A stretch of DNA of 33,371 nucleotides, taken from Streptosporangiaceae bacterium. GTDB lineage: Bacteria > Actinomycetota > Actinomycetes > Streptosporangiales > Streptosporangiaceae. Below, one piece after another: positions 31,411 to 33,371 of the stretch; the stretch's first letter is position 1, and every line of letters begins with the position of its first letter. The position numbers and the translations under genes were made by a program. The notes under the pieces were generated by a model that saw only the letters and a list, made by a program, of their open reading frames with translations, was not told the DNA's origin and searched no databases. The DNA is taken from the NCBI GenBank assembly GCA_030041135.1, contig JASHOL010000405.1, forward strand, positions 1 through 33,371, written 5' to 3'.

Positions 31411-31439
31411 ACGGTACGCCCTTGTGAACGTTTGCACAA
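31411..31439 (-). promoter_or_regulatory. Likely promoter of the rex-hemACD operon
   Basis: On the minus strand TTGTGC (31439-31434) and TACCGT (31416-31411) are spaced by 17 bases and form a plausible housekeeping promoter. The -35 hexamer and spacer coincide with the Rex operator, so repressor binding would exclude RNA polymerase. The leader before rex would be about 60 bases. Confidence 0.5.
31422..31439. promoter_or_regulatory. Rex operator (ROP) upstream of rex
   Basis: TTGTGAACGTTTGCACAA is an 18-base inverted repeat matching the known Rex site of the form TTGTGAAnnnnTTCACAA with one mismatch in the right arm (TGCACAA). It is 78 bases ahead of the rex start, as in Streptomyces, where Rex controls its own operon. 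Binding is inferred from the match and the location. Confidence 0.85.
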
Positions 31440-31510
31440 AGTCGCGAGGGTTCCGCCGCTACGGTTGACCTGCGATCCCGCCCTGCAGATGGGAACGAGG
31501 AGTGGCCAGG

Positions 31511-31774
31511 TCAGCCCCGTAGCGCGGCTCGCAGTCGGTCCTCGCTGACATGCCAGAAGTCGTGCTGGATCCCGTCCACGAACGTGACGGGAATCATGTC
31601 GGAATACTGACTGAGATCTGAGGGGCTGGCCGTAATGTCCCGCTCCTCGAAGCTCTCGCCGAGTTCAGCGGTCACCCGCGCGATCACGGCGCGAGCGTCC
31701 TCGCACAGGTGACAGCCTGGCCGTGACAGCAGCAGGACGCGCGGGCTGCCGTTCCCGGTACCCGCCGCTACCAC
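31511..31774 (-). CDS. Glutaredoxin-like thiol protein
   Basis: An 87-residue thioredoxin-fold protein of the short glutaredoxin-like (DUF836) group. The redox motif is CHLC (C21-C24) in SRPGCHLCEDAR, followed by the helix and then MIPVTFVDG, where the cis-proline of the fold lies. The C-terminal WHVSEDRLRAAL completes the last helix. No signal peptide is present, so it is cytoplasmic. The GTG at 31774 overlaps the stop of the upstream membrane gene by seven bases and has GGGGCGG upstream, so it is coupled to it. It lies directly before rex but has its own stop 166 bases ahead of that gene and the Rex promoter between. Its substrate is unknown; a link to redox sensing is suggested by position only. 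Confidence 0.88.
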   Translation of the reverse strand: MVAAGTGNGSPRVLLLSRPGCHLCEDARAVIARVTAELGESFEERDITASPSDLSQYSDMIPVTFVDGIQHDFWHVSEDRLRAALRG

Positions 31775-33336
31775 GATGATCCGCCCCGGCTGGCTGGCGG
31801 CCGGCCGTAGTCCCGCAGGTAGTCAGGCCGCTCGAATCCTGAGGTGTCGTAGCCGGGTTCGCCGAAAAGCTCGGAAACCGAGGGGAACGGGGAGACTTTG
31901 GCCTGCTGCAGCCCGAGTTCGATGATGTTGGTCGCCAGCACGTAGGGCCGACGGTCGGCCTCGAACTGGAGCACGTACGACTGCTTCCTGTGCCACTCGT
32001 AGGCGCCGCGATCACGGTAGACCTCGTAGAGGATCCGCTGCATCGGGGCGGAGGGCACGGCGTGCACGATGAACACGAGCGTGTCCTGCTCGGAGGCCCT
32101 GACCCGCTCCACGACCCGCTCGGTCAGCTGGTCGAACTCCTGCACACGGTCTTCCAGCAGCGTGTAGATGGCAATCTGGCCGAACAGGTCGGCCCGAGAC
32201 CGATCAGCCCCGGCGGCCGGGGTGTCCCAGTCGGCGCCAGCAGCCCCCAGGTCAAGATCGCCGGTGGCGACGACGCCCTCCTCGGCATCGTCATGCCGAG
32301 TGCGTGGCCCTGGCCGGCCACGGCCGGCGTAGCGGTCATCGCGCGTATGCCAGCCGTAGTCGTCTTCCCGGCCGCCATCTTCTTCTGGCCGGTACGGCCC
32401 GCCGATATCTCCGGTCTGGTCCACCTCCGGCTGCGGGCGCAGGCTGTCCCTGCGGCTGTCCGCTGGCCGGTCATAGCCGGGCGGCCGTCGGGCCGGGCCG
32501 CGGCCTTGCTGACCGATACGGCCATCCCGCCCTCCGCCGCTCCCGGAGTCCCATGGCTCGTGGCCGTCGCCCCAGCCGGCGGCAGCCGTGGCGGCCATGT
32601 CGCCATCCGCCTGAGCTCCGCGGCCTTGCAGCACCGCGATCCGCATCCGCCCGATGTGGACGCCGGCGAACCAGGTCATCACGGCGGCTGCGGCGCAGAT
32701 GAGCGTGAACACGTGCTGGACCGGCAGGTTCGTGACCTTGAAGTAAGTGGCCAGCATGGCTAGGGCCGGGTAGGCAAGCAGCAGCGCCGCCACGCCCCCC
32801 GCGAACTGAGCCGGCAGCACCGCATCCCAGCCGCGCTTGTCAGCCCGGCGCCCCACCGTGATGATGGCGATCACCGCGACCAGCGCCGTGATCGGCCCGA
32901 TCGCGAACATCAGCACCCACCTGGGCGGGATCCCGAAGAAGACGGCCGGGTCCGGCCACGCCTTCGAGAACGCCCCAGACGCGAGCTGGTCAAGCGACAG
33001 CACCACCAGCGCGACTATCCCTATCGCGGGTATGTAGACCCTGGCGCAGAAGCGCGCGGCCAGCGTCCGGCCGGCGACCTCGGACAGCGCCACGATCAGA
33101 GCCAGCGGCGCGACGACCTGAGCGCCGAGTTCCATGCCGCGGAACGTGTCGCTGTTGAAGCCGTCCAGGTAGCCGAGCGTCTGTGAGCCGAGACTGATCA
33201 GCAGCCCGATAAGCGCGACTGAAAAGGCGGCCAGGTCGACGCGGGGCCCGCGGAGGCAGCGCGCGATCAGCACGCCGCTGCCGACAGCGGCCACTACGGC
33301 CCCTACGCCGGCAATGATCAGGAACTCGGAAGACAT
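31768..33336 (-). CDS. Seven-helix membrane protein fused to a C-terminal ABM-like alpha/beta domain
   Basis: This 522-residue protein has about seven hydrophobic helices in the first 235 residues (for example 5-25, 36-55, 70-90, 98-118, 137-162, 178-197 and 207-226), then a long disordered linker rich in Gly, Asp, Arg and Pro (about 240-375), and a C-terminal domain of about 100 residues. That domain, from LFGQIAIYTLLEDRVQEFDQ through TLVFIVHAV and ILYEVYRDRGAYEWHRKQSY, has the pattern of the antibiotic biosynthesis monooxygenase (ABM/YgiN) ferredoxin-like fold, which dimerises and binds quinones or heme-like molecules. ATG 33336 has only a weak ribosome site (AGGCAG). It is followed by the glutaredoxin-like gene with a seven-base overlap. 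The role is unknown; a membrane redox sensor or heme/quinone-related function is an inference from position beside rex and hem genes. Confidence 0.8.
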   Translation of the reverse strand: MSSEFLIIAGVGAVVAAVGSGVLIARCLRGPRVDLAAFSVALIGLLISLGSQTLGYLDGFNSDTFRGMELGAQVVAPLALIVALSEVAGRTLAARFCARVYIPAIGIVALVVLSLDQLASGAFSKAWPDPAVFFGIPPRWVLMFAIGPITALVAVIAIITVGRRADKRGWDAVLPAQFAGGVAALLLAYPALAMLATYFKVTNLPVQHVFTLICAAAAVMTWFAGVHIGRMRIAVLQGRGAQADGDMAATAAAGWGDGHEPWDSGSGGGRDGRIGQQGRGPARRPPGYDRPADSRRDSLRPQPEVDQTGDIGGPYRPEEDGGREDDYGWHTRDDRYAGRGRPGPRTRHDDAEEGVVATGDLDLGAAGADWDTPAAGADRSRADLFGQIAIYTLLEDRVQEFDQLTERVVERVRASEQDTLVFIVHAVPSAPMQRILYEVYRDRGAYEWHRKQSYVLQFEADRRPYVLATNIIELGLQQAKVSPFPSVSELFGEPGYDTSGFERPDYLRDYGRPPASRGGSSW

Positions 33337-33371
33337 TGCTGCCTATGGTGCACGACTCCGGGCAATGATGC

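Overview
The window comes from a high-GC actinobacterium, probably of the Streptomyces/Streptosporangiales type. Three things suggest this: strongly GC-biased codons, frequent GTG/TTG starts with 4-base stop/start overlaps, and a rex-hemA-hemC-hemD cluster followed by hemB and hemL in the order known from Streptomyces relatives. No rRNA, tRNA, CRISPR array, transposase or integrase was seen. All coordinates and reading frames were checked by eye only; family assignments rest on motif recognition, not on a database search.

Left edge (1-1371, minus strand): an SPFH/Band-7 (YdjI-like) protein followed 3 bases later by a helical protein cut off by the window edge.

Middle (1500-20877): a surface-polysaccharide locus. 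It holds three GT2 and three GT4 glycosyltransferases, an FkbM-type methyltransferase, a second SAM methyltransferase, a Wzx-like flippase, a polysaccharide pyruvyl transferase, a small anchored protein resembling DUF1616, a large multi-pass DUF2206-like protein and a four-helix membrane protein. Both ends are closed by related membrane-anchored family-16 glycoside hydrolases transcribed outward. Genes switch strand repeatedly and are separated by long, locally AT-rich gaps, so the locus looks like a mosaic. The inferred product is an exported, probably pyruvylated and methylated glycan, trimmed outside the membrane by the GH16 enzymes. No initiating sugar-phosphate transferase, nucleotide-sugar synthesis gene or classic Wzy is visible; DUF2206 is the best candidate for the polymerase or a GT-C transferase.

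Right part (20874-33336, all minus strand): tetrapyrrole synthesis and redox control. In transcription order the genes are a 7-helix membrane protein fused to a C-terminal ABM-like domain, a glutaredoxin-like CxxC protein, rex, hemA, hemC, a uroporphyrinogen-III methyltransferase/synthase fusion (hemD), hemB, a GT-C-like membrane protein, a degenerate prim-pol-like protein and hemL. Together hemA, hemL, hemB, hemC and hemD run from glutamyl-tRNA to uroporphyrinogen III, with the fused methyltransferase opening the siroheme/cobalamin branch. A near-perfect Rex operator overlaps the likely -35 region ahead of rex, so the NADH/NAD+ ratio probably controls rex and the heme genes.

Most notable observations: the outward-facing GH16 pair, the archaeal-looking DUF1616-like/DUF2206 pair, a 15-bp tandem repeat encoding a pentapeptide tail on Rex, the membrane-ABM fusion beside rex, and two strong inverted repeats inside glycosyltransferase genes.
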